The position numbers and the translations under genes are program-made. The notes under the pieces are model-generated. The model had not been told where the DNA came from, searched no databases, and saw only the letters and a list, made by a program, of their open reading frames with translations. From the NCBI GenBank assembly GCA_023079485.1, contig CM041084.1, positions 127,593,292 to 127,657,291 on the forward strand: a stretch of 64,000 bases of DNA, given 5' to 3'. Below, in pieces: positions 63,641-64,000 of this stretch; the first letter of the stretch is position 1; each line of letters begins with the position of its first letter. This stretch comes from Archilochus colubris (Eukaryota > Chordata > Aves > Apodiformes > Trochilidae).

Positions 63641-64000
63641 CTGGGCCAGAGGAGAGACCAGAGTCAGTCAGATAATGCAGTGGCCCTGCTCCTCCCCAGA
63701 GGTGCACACTGACGAGAGTGACACCAATGCAGAGGGTAGAGTGGCAATAAAAATACAACCATATGGAAAACACTGCAATGGATACAATAATTTGACTGCT
63801 GGGAATTTTTCCTTTAGCATCCCAACAAGCTGTTTTGGGCTTGGGGCAGTCCAAAAGGACTGGGCTGCATGTTTTGATCAGAAGTGACTGTAACAACAGA
63901 TACTTCAGCCTTAAAACCAAATAACTGATGCAAAGACTGAGGGAGAGATTTTGCTAGTGGTCCACTGAAGTCAAAGGCCTTATGCTGGAAGAGCATCTGG
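63641..64000 (-). other. CDH17 intron, cut by the window edge
   Basis: Intron 5' of the EC4 exon. No cadherin-like exon could be found before 64000, so the preceding exon lies outside the window. Confidence 0.75.

Overview
The window looks like nuclear DNA from a bird. Three things point there. It carries many fragments of CR1 LINEs with the avian-type 3' end (a GGTTGGA...GATGAT...CCTTCCAACCC block, then ATTCTATGATTCT-like octamers). It carries an ERVL-like retroviral pol fragment. Outside these, repeat density is low, with sparse coding exons and canonical GT-AG introns. Species and chromosome cannot be read from the sequence.

The one protein-coding gene I can support is the 3' half of a cadherin-17 (CDH17, liver-intestine cadherin) orthologue on the minus strand. 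Nine consecutive coding exons lie between 63640 and 51405. They give 1442 nt of open coding sequence with matching intron phases, and encode the rest of ectodomain repeat EC4, repeats EC5-EC7, a Cys-containing membrane-proximal segment, one transmembrane helix and a short Lys/Asp-rich tail ending in TAA at 51405-51407. The encoded part, about 480 residues, matches what remains of the human protein from the same point as I remember it. Upstream exons (signal peptide, EC1-EC3, start of EC4) lie beyond 64000. The 3' UTR probably runs to a poly(A) signal at 50770-50775.

From 1 to about 50.7 kb I see no convincing protein-coding gene. The content is: an ERVL RNase H/integrase fragment joined to a CR1 3' fragment (1-1165); a small CpG-rich patch (about 1370-1625); CR1 copies at 12.0, 26.6-27.65, 29.9-31.0 and 40.5 kb; a 188-bp (CTTCC)n array at 16 kb; a 407-bp purine-free pyrimidine tract at 38.7-39.1 kb; a G-run cluster at 49.25 kb; and otherwise apparently unique sequence. 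As I recall the human map, CDH17 lies between PDP1 and GEM on 8q22, with a long gene-poor interval on its 3' side, which fits this layout.

Two further CR1 pieces sit in CDH17 introns (52.8-53.2 kb and 56.98-57.14 kb). I found no evidence of a new biological system. The most checkable biological point is that the integrin-binding RGD of human CDH17 EC6 reads E-G-D here. Three exon-like segments in the intergenic part (about 3.6, 20.4 and 32.4 kb) have strong splice signals and deserve a transcript check.
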